Part shown: one piece after another, positions 36,873 through 46,465 of the stretch
How the letters are laid out: the number at the start of each line of letters is the position of its first letter
Position numbering within the stretch: the stretch's first letter is position 1
DNA from: Acaryochloris sp. CCMEE 5410
GTDB lineage: Bacteria > Cyanobacteriota > Cyanobacteriia > Thermosynechococcales > Thermosynechococcaceae
Length of the DNA stretch: 64,000 nucleotides
Assembly: GCF_000238775.2 (NCBI RefSeq)
Contig: NZ_AFEJ02000001.1
Coordinates: 3,906,001-3,970,000, forward strand
Reading direction: 5' to 3'
Made by a program: the position numbers and the translations under genes
Notes under the pieces: generated by a model
What the model saw: the letters and a program-made list of their open reading frames with translations, nothing else
What the model was told of the DNA's origin: nothing
Database searches by the model: none

Positions 36873-37721
36873 TCAGATCACTTCCTTCTGGTCTAAACCG
36901 TAAATACTGCAGTGGGGGAAGGTCAGGGCAAAGCCGTACCAGCGGAGAAAGTATTGTAAAGGTCGAGTGCCGTCAGCCCAGGCTGCTCTGGGGACACCAT
37001 CTAGGGGATTGAGTGATACCTGTAGCGTTCGCCCATTCCAGTCATCGGTAATCTGCGGTTCAATCTCACTGTGAGGATAGAAACGAGCACATCCATCTAC
37101 CACAACTCCCAAGCCCATTGTCATTCTGGGTAATCGCGGATCTTCGGGAGCTATGGTTTGGGTAAACAACTTCGGTAAATAGCCTGTTTGACCAAACATC
37201 CACTGGCCAAAGCGCATCACTCGTCGGAAAATAGGACGCTGATGCGATCGCAAAATCCGTAACTCAGGTTCTTGCCGGCGGGCCGCCGCCACCGTAGTCA
37301 TTTCTAGACTCCAAGTATCTAGCTGAGTCCCTTCTAGGGGACCATAGACTGCTTGCCCCGTAATGTGGTCCCAATAGGTGCCCGTTTCATCATCCGTGAG
37401 AATGGCAACCCCGTTGTACAGTCCACCTACCTGAAAATGATAGGGTTGCCCCTCCACGACAGGCGTCAGTCCCACACCGCTATGACAGACGCCACAAAAT
37501 GAAACGATATAAGGCTGATCCGCCAACGTTCCTTGAGCCAGATGGTGATACGCCATCTCTTGCACTAACAAAGCCCGTCGTTGACCGTGTCGTTCAAACA
37601 CAATCAGCTCAGCAGAGTCCGGTAGCCGGGTGGAGACAATGGCTCTCCCTTGATCCATTACCTCAAAACGCTGAAATAAATCCGGCTGCTTCTGCAAACG
37701 GCTGGGTTCGAAGTGAGACAT
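36873..37721 (-). CDS. DUF3179 domain protein
   Basis: The 282-residue protein has YIVSFCGVCHSGVGLTPVVE, whose C-x-x-C-x-(S/T)-G matches the DUF3179 core, then VGGLYNGVAILTDDETGTYW and GQAVYGPLEGTQLDTW, all family hallmarks. The C-x-x-C suggests metal binding or redox, but the function is unknown. No signal peptide is present. It is divergent from a TetR regulator 120 bp away, with a palindrome between them, so TetR probably controls it. Confidence 0.9.
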   Translation of the reverse strand: MSHFEPSRLQKQPDLFQRFEVMDQGRAIVSTRLPDSAELIVFERHGQRRALLVQEMAYHHLAQGTLADQPYIVSFCGVCHSGVGLTPVVEGQPYHFQVGGLYNGVAILTDDETGTYWDHITGQAVYGPLEGTQLDTWSLEMTTVAAARRQEPELRILRSHQRPIFRRVMRFGQWMFGQTGYLPKLFTQTIAPEDPRLPRMTMGLGVVVDGCARFYPHSEIEPQITDDWNGRTLQVSLNPLDGVPRAAWADGTRPLQYFLRWYGFALTFPHCSIYGLDQKEVI

Positions 37722-37756
37722 GCTCTGACTCCTTGGGAAGAAAAGGGTGACTTAAT

Positions 37757-37770
37757 TAAACACTTGTTTA
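37757..37770. promoter_or_regulatory. Candidate TetR operator between DUF3179 and tetR genes
   Basis: TAAACACTTGTTTA has 6-base inverted arms (TAAACA/TGTTTA) around a 2-base centre, in the shared promoter region of the divergent DUF3179 and TetR genes. Position and symmetry are typical of an autoregulatory TetR operator; binding is inferred. Confidence 0.6.
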
Positions 37771-37843
37771 GTTACGCTATCGCTGCTGAATGGAGCTGTC
37801 AAGTTTTACCCTAGTGCTCATGACTATGACGAAGGATATCTGC

Positions 37844-38503
37844 ATGGCGTCTCTTGATCCAAAACCAAACGCTACTCCAAAGGGGAAGCAGAAACGAGAT
37901 GCGGCAGCGACAAAAGCTCGGATTTTGGCCGCGGCAACGGAAGAGTTTGCTAAGTATGGGTTAGCGGGGGCGCGCACGGCTGCGATCGCAACCCAAAGTC
38001 AAGTCACTAAAGCGATGCTGTGCTACTACTTCACCAATAAGGAAACCCTCTATCGGGCGGTGTTACAGCGGTTAGTCAGTGATATAAATTCGGCTTTTAA
38101 ACCGACTGATTGGGACCAACAGACGCCAGCGCAAGCCTTAGAAGCGATGATTCGGGCCTACCTGACCTTTGAATCCCAAAACCGATGGCATGGCATGTTG
38201 TGGTTTCAGGAAGCAATTCAGAATCAAGGGCGGTATGGAGAAGAGACGGGTTGGCAGGCAGGTTTTCAATCGATGGTTAGTGTCTTAGAAAAAGGGATGG
38301 CAATAGGCCAGTTCCGGCAGCTCGATCCGTTTTTGACAGCGATCAATATTTTGGGGGTCTGCTCGTTTTATTTTGATGCCCACGAAAACTTGAAATATCT
38401 GGATGCCCAACAACAACTGTTGAGCCCCGAAATGGTGGGGCGACAGACGGAAGAAGTAGTGCGTTTGGTTCTCGCTGGCGTTTCCGTAGGTCCCGAAATA
38501 TAA
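37844..38503 (+). CDS. TetR/AcrR-family transcriptional regulator
   Basis: The ATG at 37844 follows GAAGGA by 7 bp and is preferred to starts up to 54 bp upstream. The helix-turn-helix region is TKARILAAATEEFAKYGLAG then ARTAAIATQSQVTKAMLCYY, with F-T-N-K-E-x-L-Y, the TetR signature. The C-terminal ligand-binding part begins near residue 75. It is divergent from the DUF3179 gene and 37 bp from the convergent FMN reductase. Confidence 0.92.
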   Translation: MASLDPKPNATPKGKQKRDAAATKARILAAATEEFAKYGLAGARTAAIATQSQVTKAMLCYYFTNKETLYRAVLQRLVSDINSAFKPTDWDQQTPAQALEAMIRAYLTFESQNRWHGMLWFQEAIQNQGRYGEETGWQAGFQSMVSVLEKGMAIGQFRQLDPFLTAINILGVCSFYFDAHENLKYLDAQQQLLSPEMVGRQTEEVVRLVLAGVSVGPEI

Positions 38504-38540
38504 TGACTCTCTTACATGACTTGGAGACATTGGGGAGAGC

Positions 38541-39128
38541 TTACTGGGATAGTTTTGCGGTTACGGTGGCGAGCTTATTTGCGATCGCACATACCGCATC
38601 AACCTGTTTCTCATCGACTAAATGACCCTGATCGTCAAAGGCTTGATAAGCCCCTGAAATCGCCTTCTGCTCAGGAATGACTAGGACTCCAATCCCTTCT
38701 AAAATGGCGCGCACATGCACTAGACCCCGCATTCCCCCTAAACTACCTGGGGACGCAGATAGCAGCGCAGCCACTTTACCCTTAAAACAACTCAACGCCA
38801 TGGGTGCTTCCCCCGGTTCTGGGCGAGAGGCCCAGTCAATTGCATTTTTCAGCAATGGGGTAATAGAACCGTTGTATTCAGGACAGGCCAATAGTAAGCC
38901 CTGGTGGCTTTTAAGGAGCGCCTTAAACTGAAGGACCGACTCTGGGAGGCCATCTTTGGCTTCCAAATCTTCATTAAATAAGGGCATGGGATAATCCAAC
39001 AAGTCGATTAGGGTGACCTCAGCGCCAGCATCGGCTGCACCGGCCGCCGCGATCTTGACGAGTTTTTTATTGAAAGACTCAATACGGGCGCTACCGGCAA
39101 GGGCCAGGATTTTAATGGGGGATGACAT
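38541..39128 (-). CDS. NADPH-dependent FMN reductase (chromate/quinone reductase type)
   Basis: The 195-residue flavodoxin-like enzyme has the FMN phosphate loop LALAGSARIESFNKKL and the isoalloxazine-contacting LLACPEYNGSITPLLKNAID, followed by ALLSASPGSLGGMRGLVHVR. This combination defines the NADPH-dependent FMN reductase family (ChrR/YieF, SsuE relatives), which performs two-electron quinone or metal reduction. The physiological electron acceptor is unknown. Confidence 0.93.
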   Translation of the reverse strand: MSSPIKILALAGSARIESFNKKLVKIAAAGAADAGAEVTLIDLLDYPMPLFNEDLEAKDGLPESVLQFKALLKSHQGLLLACPEYNGSITPLLKNAIDWASRPEPGEAPMALSCFKGKVAALLSASPGSLGGMRGLVHVRAILEGIGVLVIPEQKAISGAYQAFDDQGHLVDEKQVDAVCAIANKLATVTAKLSQ

Positions 39129-39384
39129 GATTCTTCTTCCACCAACTAGAAATTTGCAAGAGTGCTACTACCCCATGTGCGTTTGATGAATCATAGGGAG
39201 GCGCTGTAACCTAACAGAATTTTAATCTACTTGTCTTGTTCTTCCTTGACAAAATTGTTGGAATTTTGCGCAAGGTATCCACCTTGAGATGGCTTCAGTG
39301 TGGTATTTGTAGCCGTCTTTCGTCGTTCGATGACTATCGTAAGCACTCCGAAAGGATCAAGATAACAACCAACATCTTGAAAAC

Positions 39385-40281
39385 CTAAAACGACGAAAGA
39401 AATCCTAGAATGACCTGATTGAATTTCTGGGGATGCTCAATGGAACTCCAATGACCACATTCCTCGAAAATTTCCAATCGAGCATTGGGCATGATTTGAG
39501 CAGCATTCTGACCATGGCTGACAGGAACCATCGGATCTTGTTGTCCCCAAATGATGAGGGTTGGGGCTGTGATGGTCTGTAGTCTCTCGGTAATGGGCTG
39601 GGAGAACTGCCCCCAGACGTTGAAAATGGAGCGTCCTAAGTTAATCGTTGCCGCTGCGGCTCCTGGCAGGATAGCCATTTGATAGAACTCATCGACCATT
39701 TCTTCAGTAATGAGATTCGAGTTATAGACTGACTGCTTACACAACATTCTTAAACCTGATTTGGTGGGTGAGCTTAATAATTTCCCTAGCCCCGTAATCG
39801 TTGTGATCCGAAGTAACAGATTAATTTCTGGACCTAACCCCGCACTCCCAGCTAAAACGAGGCGGTCGATTAACGCTGGAAATTTCAGCGCAAACGTCAG
39901 CGCCACACCCCCACCAGCAGACTTTCCGATCAAACTCGCTTTAGGGATATCCAATACCTTCATAAACTCTCGGGTGAACTGAGCCATAAAATCATATGTG
40001 TAATCGGTATTTGGTCTTTCAGAGCGACCGGCACCGACCATATCAAAGGCATAAATGCGATGATGCTTGGCTAATTCAAAGATGTTGTATTTCCACAACT
40101 CGATATAACCACCACCGCCATGCAGCAAAATGACAGCGCTACCTGAGTCGCCCATTTGCCAGTATCGCGTCTTCACTGACCCAACTTTGACATAGCGATC
40201 TTCTGGGAGGAGCTCAGTTGGTTTCATCTCAGCTGATTCATACTGGGTAGCGACCACATCACTTCTATCACGTTTAACCAT
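39385..40281 (-). CDS. Alpha/beta-fold hydrolase
   Basis: The protein has the oxyanion HGGGGYIELW, the nucleophile elbow IGKSAGGGVALT (Ser), the acid in WGQQDPMVPV (Asp) and the base in ECGHWSSIEHP (His), a complete catalytic triad in the order of the alpha/beta hydrolase 1 family. The substrate is not predictable; C-C bond hydrolases and esterases share this pattern. The start is uncertain: ATG at 40281, ATG at 40227 and a TTG at 40320 are in frame. Confidence 0.9.
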   Translation of the reverse strand: MVKRDRSDVVATQYESAEMKPTELLPEDRYVKVGSVKTRYWQMGDSGSAVILLHGGGGYIELWKYNIFELAKHHRIYAFDMVGAGRSERPNTDYTYDFMAQFTREFMKVLDIPKASLIGKSAGGGVALTFALKFPALIDRLVLAGSAGLGPEINLLLRITTITGLGKLLSSPTKSGLRMLCKQSVYNSNLITEEMVDEFYQMAILPGAAAATINLGRSIFNVWGQFSQPITERLQTITAPTLIIWGQQDPMVPVSHGQNAAQIMPNARLEIFEECGHWSSIEHPQKFNQVILGFLSSF

Positions 40282-40415
40282 TTCCGAAAGTCTGCTGCAT
40301 CTGAAAACGCCAATCAACAAACTTTTAGTAGTTCTTCAAGTACGATTCCAGCAATCTAATGTCCCAAATCAGCAGCGGCAGATGATCTTGAAGTTTCGTC
40401 TACTGCGTTTAAATA

Positions 40416-41469
40416 GACCTTATCGGAAATAACGTGGACACCTCGCAGAAGTGCTTTTTACTCTCACGTTTGTGATTAGGCAGTTCCCAATTGCCCGGTA
40501 GTTTTCCCATGACGGTGAGTCAACCGGAAATTATGAAGCCCACAAGCCGTTTCCATCACGTCATCAACATAATGGTCAACCCAATTTCTAAATCTCTGAA
40601 CCACTATCTGACAGCGTTTAATCCCCCCAATTTGATGCTCCACCTCCACTCGGACCTTTGAAACTTGTCGATTTTCCTCTTTCTGCGGATCTGTCAATTC
40701 TGCTTTTTGAGGTTTCTTCTTTGGTTGCTTGATGCTCACTCCGTCTGGGGCAAATCCTTGGAACCCAGTATCTTGCCAAAGCTGACTCCCTTCTGGGAAC
40801 TGATACCCTTCCTCATCAGCAATCTTCTTATCATGCTTTTTGCCTTCATAGGTGTCACTCAAAAACAACACCTTGCCTCCCCGTTCGCTGATGATCTTGT
40901 TTTTGACCGTATGGGCTTTTTTCTTGCCACTGTAATAAATCTTGCGGTCTTTCTTATCCTTCGGTCGATTGATGGGGCGTTCGGTCCCATCAATCATGAA
41001 CTCTAAGCTCGGGCAAACGTCGAGTACTGCTTTTAGGTTCGCTGGTTCTCGCTCTGGGAGCTGTTTCTCATAACCTAAGGCTTGATTGAGTACACCACTG
41101 AGTCGATGGATCCATTCATTCGCTTGAGCTTGACTCATTCCAAATAGATATCCTTGGACTTCTTGGGTCGGATATAGGCGAAAGTACACCAAGATAAATA
41201 GCAACTTATCCTCAAGGCTTCTCAAATGAGCTGTCCTCCCACCACCGTAAGCCCGTTTGCGTCCTTCGCGCTGAAATGTTTCTTGCACAAATGTTTCCCA
41301 GGCTGACTGAAAGCTGACCAAGAGCGTTGCAAACTCGTGAACATTGATGCTGGTCAAGCTTTGTAAAACCCGAGGTTTATCCTGAAGCTCTTCAAAGCTC
41401 ATTTTCATACTTATACTTCAGCACTGAATGACGATACTCAATTCTAAATGCTTAATTCCGATAAGGTTT
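40416..41469 (-). mobile_element. IS5-family (ISL2-type) insertion sequence (1054 bp)
   Basis: Ends are inverted repeats: AGACCTTATCGGAAATAA at the left and, reversed, AAACCTTATCGGAATTAA at the right. The trinucleotide AAT is directly repeated at 40413-40415 and 41470-41472, fitting the ANT duplications of the ISL2 group. The single transposase frame is intact, so the element may be active. Confidence 0.85.
40476..41408 (-). CDS. IS5-family transposase (intact)
   Basis: The 310-residue transposase has an N-terminal helix-turn-helix region (LFILVYFRLYPTQEVQGYLF, MSQAQANEWI) and a DDE domain: MIDGTERPI (first Asp), LWQDTGFQGF (second Asp), and VRVEVEHQIGGIKRC (Glu). The basic YYSGKKKAHTVKNKI stretch is typical. 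No frameshift is seen. It fills the IS almost end to end. Confidence 0.93.
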   Translation of the reverse strand: MKMSFEELQDKPRVLQSLTSINVHEFATLLVSFQSAWETFVQETFQREGRKRAYGGGRTAHLRSLEDKLLFILVYFRLYPTQEVQGYLFGMSQAQANEWIHRLSGVLNQALGYEKQLPEREPANLKAVLDVCPSLEFMIDGTERPINRPKDKKDRKIYYSGKKKAHTVKNKIISERGGKVLFLSDTYEGKKHDKKIADEEGYQFPEGSQLWQDTGFQGFAPDGVSIKQPKKKPQKAELTDPQKEENRQVSKVRVEVEHQIGGIKRCQIVVQRFRNWVDHYVDDVMETACGLHNFRLTHRHGKTTGQLGTA

Positions 41470-41645
41470 AATGAATGATGCGATTATCTATCGAACAACC
41501 CATAAAGAAAATAGTGGTCAGTACTATGAACATGACCCAACCATCCTAAGCTTTGCAAGGATACTTGCACTTGAACGAGGTCATGGAAAATTTTGATCAC
41601 ACGGTACGTCCGACCATCATTAATAAGCAATCTTAAAGCAAGCAT

Positions 41646-42359
41646 ATGGAATATTTTCAAAAAGCTAATGAGCTTTATGATTTAGGGCAGTTTGAAGAGG
41701 CAGTAATGACTTGTGATCAAGCTCTTCAAGTTAATCATAAGGATGATGCAGTTTGGTTTAGACGAGGTATCTCTCTAGGTAAATTGGGTCGTTATGAGGA
41801 AGCAATTGATAGCTTGGATCATGCTCTAGAGATTCAACCAAGTTGTTATGAAGCTTGGTATAGTCGAGCGCTTTATTTACACTGCTTAGGCAATAATCGT
41901 GAGGCGATTACTAGCCTTCATAGTGCATTAAAGATTCAGCCAAACTATCTTTTAGCTTGGGACATGCGTGGACTGATTCTAATAGAATTAGGTCGTTTTG
42001 AAGAAGCTCTTGCTAGCTTTGATCATGCTTTAGATATTGAACCAGATGATGTTCAAATTTGGATAAATAAGGCAGGTGCCCAAGTACTATTAGGGCGTAA
42101 GAAAGAAGCAACTCACAGCCTCAAGCAGGCTCTAGAAGTTACCCCAGACAATTATCCAGATTGGAAAATGCTTGGAGACATGCTACTCGATCTAGGCCAA
42201 TATGAAGAAGCAATTACGAGCTTTGACCATGCTCTAGATATAAAGCCAAAAGATTTTGAAATCTGGTTCCTCCGGGGAATTGCTTTACGGAAGTTAGGTC
42301 GTTATGTAAGAGCAATTATAAGTTGCAGTAGGGCGCTCTTCCTGAAAGTGAAAACCTAG
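41646..42359 (+). CDS. Tetratricopeptide repeat protein
   Basis: The 237-residue protein consists almost wholly of about seven 34-residue TPR units, for example YDLGQFEEAVMTCDQALQVN, KLGRYEEAIDSLDHALEIQP and DLGQYEEAITSFDHALDIKP. It has no signal peptide or catalytic domain, so it is probably a scaffold. The last unit stops abruptly (SCSRALFLKVKT), so it may be truncated. DNA of adjacent repeats is very similar, indicating repeat expansion. Confidence 0.9.
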   Translation: MEYFQKANELYDLGQFEEAVMTCDQALQVNHKDDAVWFRRGISLGKLGRYEEAIDSLDHALEIQPSCYEAWYSRALYLHCLGNNREAITSLHSALKIQPNYLLAWDMRGLILIELGRFEEALASFDHALDIEPDDVQIWINKAGAQVLLGRKKEATHSLKQALEVTPDNYPDWKMLGDMLLDLGQYEEAITSFDHALDIKPKDFEIWFLRGIALRKLGRYVRAIISCSRALFLKVKT

Positions 42360-42525
42360 AAAAACCAAATAGAGTAATGCTTCCAGGCTCCCAGATACTT
42401 GAGCTCCTAGAGCAAGGTACGGAGTCGATGGCTAACAAGATTCGCTAAAGACCTTCGGTGTTATACCCACACACTGTTGAAAGTGCTTTATCAAATGACT
42501 CTGATCCGCAAAACCGCCTATCACC

Positions 42526-43941
42526 TTATGATCGAGGAAGCGGCAGCGCGATCGCAAAGCATGTCTTTCCCGGTGCAGATTCCACCATCAGGCTGCCACC
42601 ATGGCGATTTTCAATGATCCGACGGACGACATCCAGTCCCAATCCCGAGCCCTTCCCCATGGGTTTGGTGGTAAAAAACGGTTCCAAAATGCGAGTTTTA
42701 ATCTCAGGCGGGATGCCCGGACCATTATCCTCCACTTCAACTCGGATACAGCTGTTCTTTTGACAAGTCCGAATTGTAATTTTAGGTGGTTCGGAAGTGG
42801 GAGGGCTTTCCCCTAAAGCGTCGATGGCGTTATCCAATAGATTGGTCCACACTTGGTTCAGCTCACTGCCAAAAGCCATCATTTTAGGGAGGTCTTGGTC
42901 ATAGTGACGGTCAACCTTGATGCCATGCTTGAGCTTGAATGCAAACAAGCGCAGTGTATCTTCAATACCATCATGGATATCCACCTCTTGCTGGGCCGCC
43001 CGATCCATATAGGAATAGGACTTCATGGACTGCACTAGCGTCGAGATTCGCTCAGCCCCATCTAAACCTCTGAAGATCATCCCCATGACGTCGAAGGAGA
43101 GCGCCAACCACCTCAGGCCCATATCCCGTAGTTCGGTATTACTATCACGCCAGCGGTCCATGAGTTGTTCAAGGATGTCAGGCTCTACTTCTCCTGCAGC
43201 GAGTGGTTCAGCCAACTTCCAAGCTTCGTCAACCCCATAGTCCTCTAGCCAGTCAGTCAGGGCATCTTCTCGATCCCCCAAGACTAGGGGATCATTTTGG
43301 GGATGGGCAATGGCATTAAAACCGTGATCTCTTAGCGCCAACCATTCCTGAGTATGCTCATCATCCACTTGGTGTTGACCATACACCAAATTCATTCGTT
43401 GCAATTCCAGAATGGCGGGTTTCACGTCTTTCAGTACCCGCACTAGTGCGGCTGCCGGGTTGTTGAGTTCATGGGCCAGTCCTGCTGAAAGTGTTCCTAA
43501 CGCAGCCATTTTTTCCCGGCTTTGAATAAAAGATTCTAGGCCGCGTAGCCGCTTCTCCATGGTGCGAAAAATGTCTTTTTCAAAGTCACGGCAACTATGG
43601 AGCACCTCTAAAAAGTCAGGACAATTGAGTCGATAGAGGTCGGTATTAGTATCAGCCGTGAGCGTAACAGGGACTAAATCTTCCGTCAGGCATTGAATTT
43701 CCCCAAAGAAAGATGGACTCACATGGCGACCCACGGGCATATCTGCCCCATTGCTGTTGCGGCTTACGGTAATTTGGCCGCTGACTTGGATAAAAAAGCC
43801 CAGTGGGGGCTCGCCTTCTCGGACGAGGACTTCACCTGGGGTTAAGTGGATATGTTGTGTGCGATCGCAGATCCAATTCAGGCGTTCTGGAGGCAGTGTG
43901 CGAAAGACTTCTATCTGGGTCAAAGTGTCTGGACAAAGCAT
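42526..43941 (-). CDS. Sensor histidine kinase with N-terminal cyclic-nucleotide-binding domain
   Basis: The 471-residue protein begins with a cNMP-binding roll (LTPGEVLVREGEPPLGFFIQ, SFFGEIQCLTED) and continues with a histidine kinase core: H-box LSAGLAHELNNPAAAL, N-box VWTNLLDNAIDAL, and GSGLGLDVVRRIIENRHGG. All catalytic boxes are intact. No membrane helix is visible, so it senses a cytoplasmic signal. It lies 29 bp downstream of the receiver/flavoprotein gene on the same strand, an operon that probably pairs kinase with receiver. Confidence 0.93.
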   Translation of the reverse strand: MLCPDTLTQIEVFRTLPPERLNWICDRTQHIHLTPGEVLVREGEPPLGFFIQVSGQITVSRNSNGADMPVGRHVSPSFFGEIQCLTEDLVPVTLTADTNTDLYRLNCPDFLEVLHSCRDFEKDIFRTMEKRLRGLESFIQSREKMAALGTLSAGLAHELNNPAAALVRVLKDVKPAILELQRMNLVYGQHQVDDEHTQEWLALRDHGFNAIAHPQNDPLVLGDREDALTDWLEDYGVDEAWKLAEPLAAGEVEPDILEQLMDRWRDSNTELRDMGLRWLALSFDVMGMIFRGLDGAERISTLVQSMKSYSYMDRAAQQEVDIHDGIEDTLRLFAFKLKHGIKVDRHYDQDLPKMMAFGSELNQVWTNLLDNAIDALGESPPTSEPPKITIRTCQKNSCIRVEVEDNGPGIPPEIKTRILEPFFTTKPMGKGSGLGLDVVRRIIENRHGGSLMVESAPGKTCFAIALPLPRS

Positions 43942-43970
43942 GGATTAATTGCCTATACATTGGGGATACG

Positions 43971-45635
43971 CTACAGGTTGGCTAAATGGCGATGAACAAA
44001 CTGGACGCAAATGGAGCCTTCACCCACGCCAGAGGCCACCCGTTTGATCGAGTTATGGCGCACATCACCCACCGCAAAAATGCCAGGTACGTTGGTTTCT
44101 AACAAGAAGCGATCGCGCTCCAGGGGCCAGCCTAACGATGTATCCACATCTGGCCCCGTACAAATAAAGCCCCGTTGATCTCGATATACCTGGTCGCCCA
44201 ACCACTCCGTACTGGGAGTTGCTCCGATAAAGATAAACAGGGAATTGGTCTCAAACGTTTTCACCTCATCGACCTGGGAATCCTTGACCAGAATCCGCTC
44301 CAGCTTCTCGCTCCCCTGAGCTTCCACCACACTATGAAACGGCAACACTTCAATGTTGTTTGTGCCATCGATTTGGTCAATCAGATATTGGGACATGCTT
44401 TTGGTGAGAGACTCGCCCCGCACCAATATGCGCACTGTCTTGGCAAACTTAGAAAAGTACATAGCTGCTTGGCCCGCTGAGTTGGCACCACCTACCACGT
44501 AGACCTCTTCGTTCGTGCAGGCGGCGGCTTCCGTTTGGGCTGCGCCGTAGTACACGCCTGCCCCCGTAAACTGTTTAATGCCAGGCATGTTTAGCCTACG
44601 CCAGGAGACCCCCAGCGCCAGAATTAAGGCATGACTGCTGATTTCGCTACCATCGGACAGCGTCAGAAAATGGTAATTGTTCTCGGTACGCAGGCTTTGG
44701 CCAGCTTGGGGCGTGAGAATTTCAACACCGAAGCGCTTGGCCTGGGTAACGGCGCGGCGGGCCAGGTCACTGCCGCTTAAACCAACCGGAAAGCCCAAAT
44801 AGTTTTCAATGCGAGAGCTGGTGCCCGCTTGGCCGCCAGGCGCTTCGCGCTCAATCATCACTGTACGCAGTCCCTCAGAGGCACCATAAACAGCAGCAGC
44901 CAACCCCGCTGGGCCACCCCCCACAATCACTAAATCGTAGAACGGCTTTGCCGCTTCGGTCGTTTGCCCCAGAGCTTGGGCCAGTTCTGTGACGCTGGGG
45001 CTCGTCAGTTTAGAGCCATCTGCTTGGATCACGAGGGGAAGGCAAGGATGATCCGCCTGGCTCACTTTTTCACCGGACAGACTGACCAACTGTTGGGCTT
45101 CAGGATCGCTTTCGATATCCAGCCAGCGGTAAGGAATTTGGTTGCGAGAGAGAAAATCGCGCAGGGCATGGGAGTCCGGGGACCAGCGATCGCTAATCAC
45201 TTTCACTCCCTTAAACTCTGGCTTAAAGCTCGCTTTCCAGTCGGCGATTAAGTCATCCAGAACGGGATACAACTTCTCTTCTGGCGGATCCCAAGGTTTG
45301 AGCAAATAGTAGTCCAGGTTGGCATCATTGATTGCAGATATCGCCGCATCGGTATCGGCATAGGCTGTCAGTAGCGCCCGCTTCGCAGCAGGAAAAATAG
45401 GGCTGGCCTGTTCCAGAAATTCCACCCCGCTCATACTGGGCATTCGCTGGTCAGCCAAGAAGAGCGCCACGGTATCGCCGCGCAGTTTGAGCTTCTGAGT
45501 CACATCCAGGGCACTGGTCCCAGAGTCAGCCCGCATAATGCGGAAACGATCGCCATATTGCTTGCGCAGGTCACGGGCGATCGCTTGGAGCACGGCTGGA
45601 TCATCGTCGATGGCTAGAATGACGGGCTTATCCAT
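43971..45635 (-). CDS. Receiver / glutaredoxin-like / thioredoxin-reductase-like fusion protein
   Basis: Residues 1-125 are a response-regulator receiver (LAIDDDPAVLQAI, phospho-Asp in FLADQRMPSMSG, YYLLKPW). Residues about 140-215 look like a glutaredoxin fold (GVKVISDRWSPDSHALRDFL) with no redox cysteines (SPDS in place of CPxC). From about 230 the rest matches thioredoxin reductase: VIVGGGPAGLAAAVYGAS, YVVGGANSAGQAAMY and FAVGDVRHNSIKRVASGVGE. The active-site CxxC is absent (TEAAAC), so it cannot reduce thioredoxin in the usual way. It is co-transcribed with the cNMP-domain kinase. Confidence 0.93.
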   Translation of the reverse strand: MDKPVILAIDDDPAVLQAIARDLRKQYGDRFRIMRADSGTSALDVTQKLKLRGDTVALFLADQRMPSMSGVEFLEQASPIFPAAKRALLTAYADTDAAISAINDANLDYYLLKPWDPPEEKLYPVLDDLIADWKASFKPEFKGVKVISDRWSPDSHALRDFLSRNQIPYRWLDIESDPEAQQLVSLSGEKVSQADHPCLPLVIQADGSKLTSPSVTELAQALGQTTEAAKPFYDLVIVGGGPAGLAAAVYGASEGLRTVMIEREAPGGQAGTSSRIENYLGFPVGLSGSDLARRAVTQAKRFGVEILTPQAGQSLRTENNYHFLTLSDGSEISSHALILALGVSWRRLNMPGIKQFTGAGVYYGAAQTEAAACTNEEVYVVGGANSAGQAAMYFSKFAKTVRILVRGESLTKSMSQYLIDQIDGTNNIEVLPFHSVVEAQGSEKLERILVKDSQVDEVKTFETNSLFIFIGATPSTEWLGDQVYRDQRGFICTGPDVDTSLGWPLERDRFLLETNVPGIFAVGDVRHNSIKRVASGVGEGSICVQFVHRHLANL

Positions 45636-46033
45636 TGTGATTAACTCCTACTGAAGGGCGATAGTTCGTACCAATGTAAAGTTTTTGTCAAAGGCATAGT
45701 GCAAAATCTCCGTACAACCTGAAACTAATAAAGGGTTGAATGTGGACAAGCTGATAGTCCATTCGTTTGAGATTGGGCCTTAATATATAAAGTATCTGAA
45801 GCATCTCTAAATAACCTCCAGATGTTCTCTGAACACGCGCTTGATTGGGGCTTAGTGCTGAGTTGTTTTGCGCTTTTCTAGGTCAGCAATAATCAGATCT
45901 TGGTTCATGATTTTATGTCCAAATTTCCTGTAGCTTAGGAGAAAGTGGATTAGCCATGGATCAGCGCTTTGCTTCACGCAATAGAGATACGATGGCAGAT
46001 GCGATATCACTGGGCTGATTTGTGAGTCGTGTT
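45636..46033. other. Intergenic region, no gene seen
   Basis: About 400 bp upstream of the receiver-flavoprotein gene. No ORF with a family match, RNA or repeat is visible. The operon promoter should lie here. Confidence 0.45.
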
Positions 46034-46465
46034 TTAAAGGTAATCCGCAATGTCAAAAGCCTGACCGAATTCACTGATTTCTACGGCGTACTTATAAGCT
46101 TTGGCCGTATCTGCTGCTGAGATCCCGCTTGAACTATCCATACCCATTTTTTCCATAGTTTCTTTTACAAATCGAGGACTAACGGTATTCACTCTTAGGC
46201 TTGAACCTAATTCGAATGCAGCTGCTTTCGCGAACGCATCTAGAGCGGCATTGACAAGGCTGATCACTGCTCCCCCCTCCATTGGGTGTTGTGCCAAATA
46301 GCCTGATGATAAGGTAATGCTTCCTCCTTCGCGCACATATTTATTGCCTACCTGAAATAGATTGACCTGCCCCAATAACTTACTGTCAACGGATGATTTG
46401 ATCTGTTCAAAAGGGCCGCTCAAATCGGATCTCGATTGCCCCTCTTGTGCCAAAACCAGGCGCAA
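46034..46465 (-). pseudogene. Short-chain dehydrogenase fragment (N-terminus missing)
   Basis: The frame matches the C-terminal two thirds of a small (about 200-residue) SDR: KLLGQVNLFQVGNKYVREGG, SITLSSGYLAQHPMEGG and LRVNTVSPRFVKETMEKMGM. The N-terminal TGxxxxIG nucleotide loop is absent. Translating upstream on the minus strand in the same frame gives stops and no dehydrogenase sequence, so the 5' end has been lost. The usual catalytic Tyr-x3-Lys is not visible. Confidence 0.8.
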
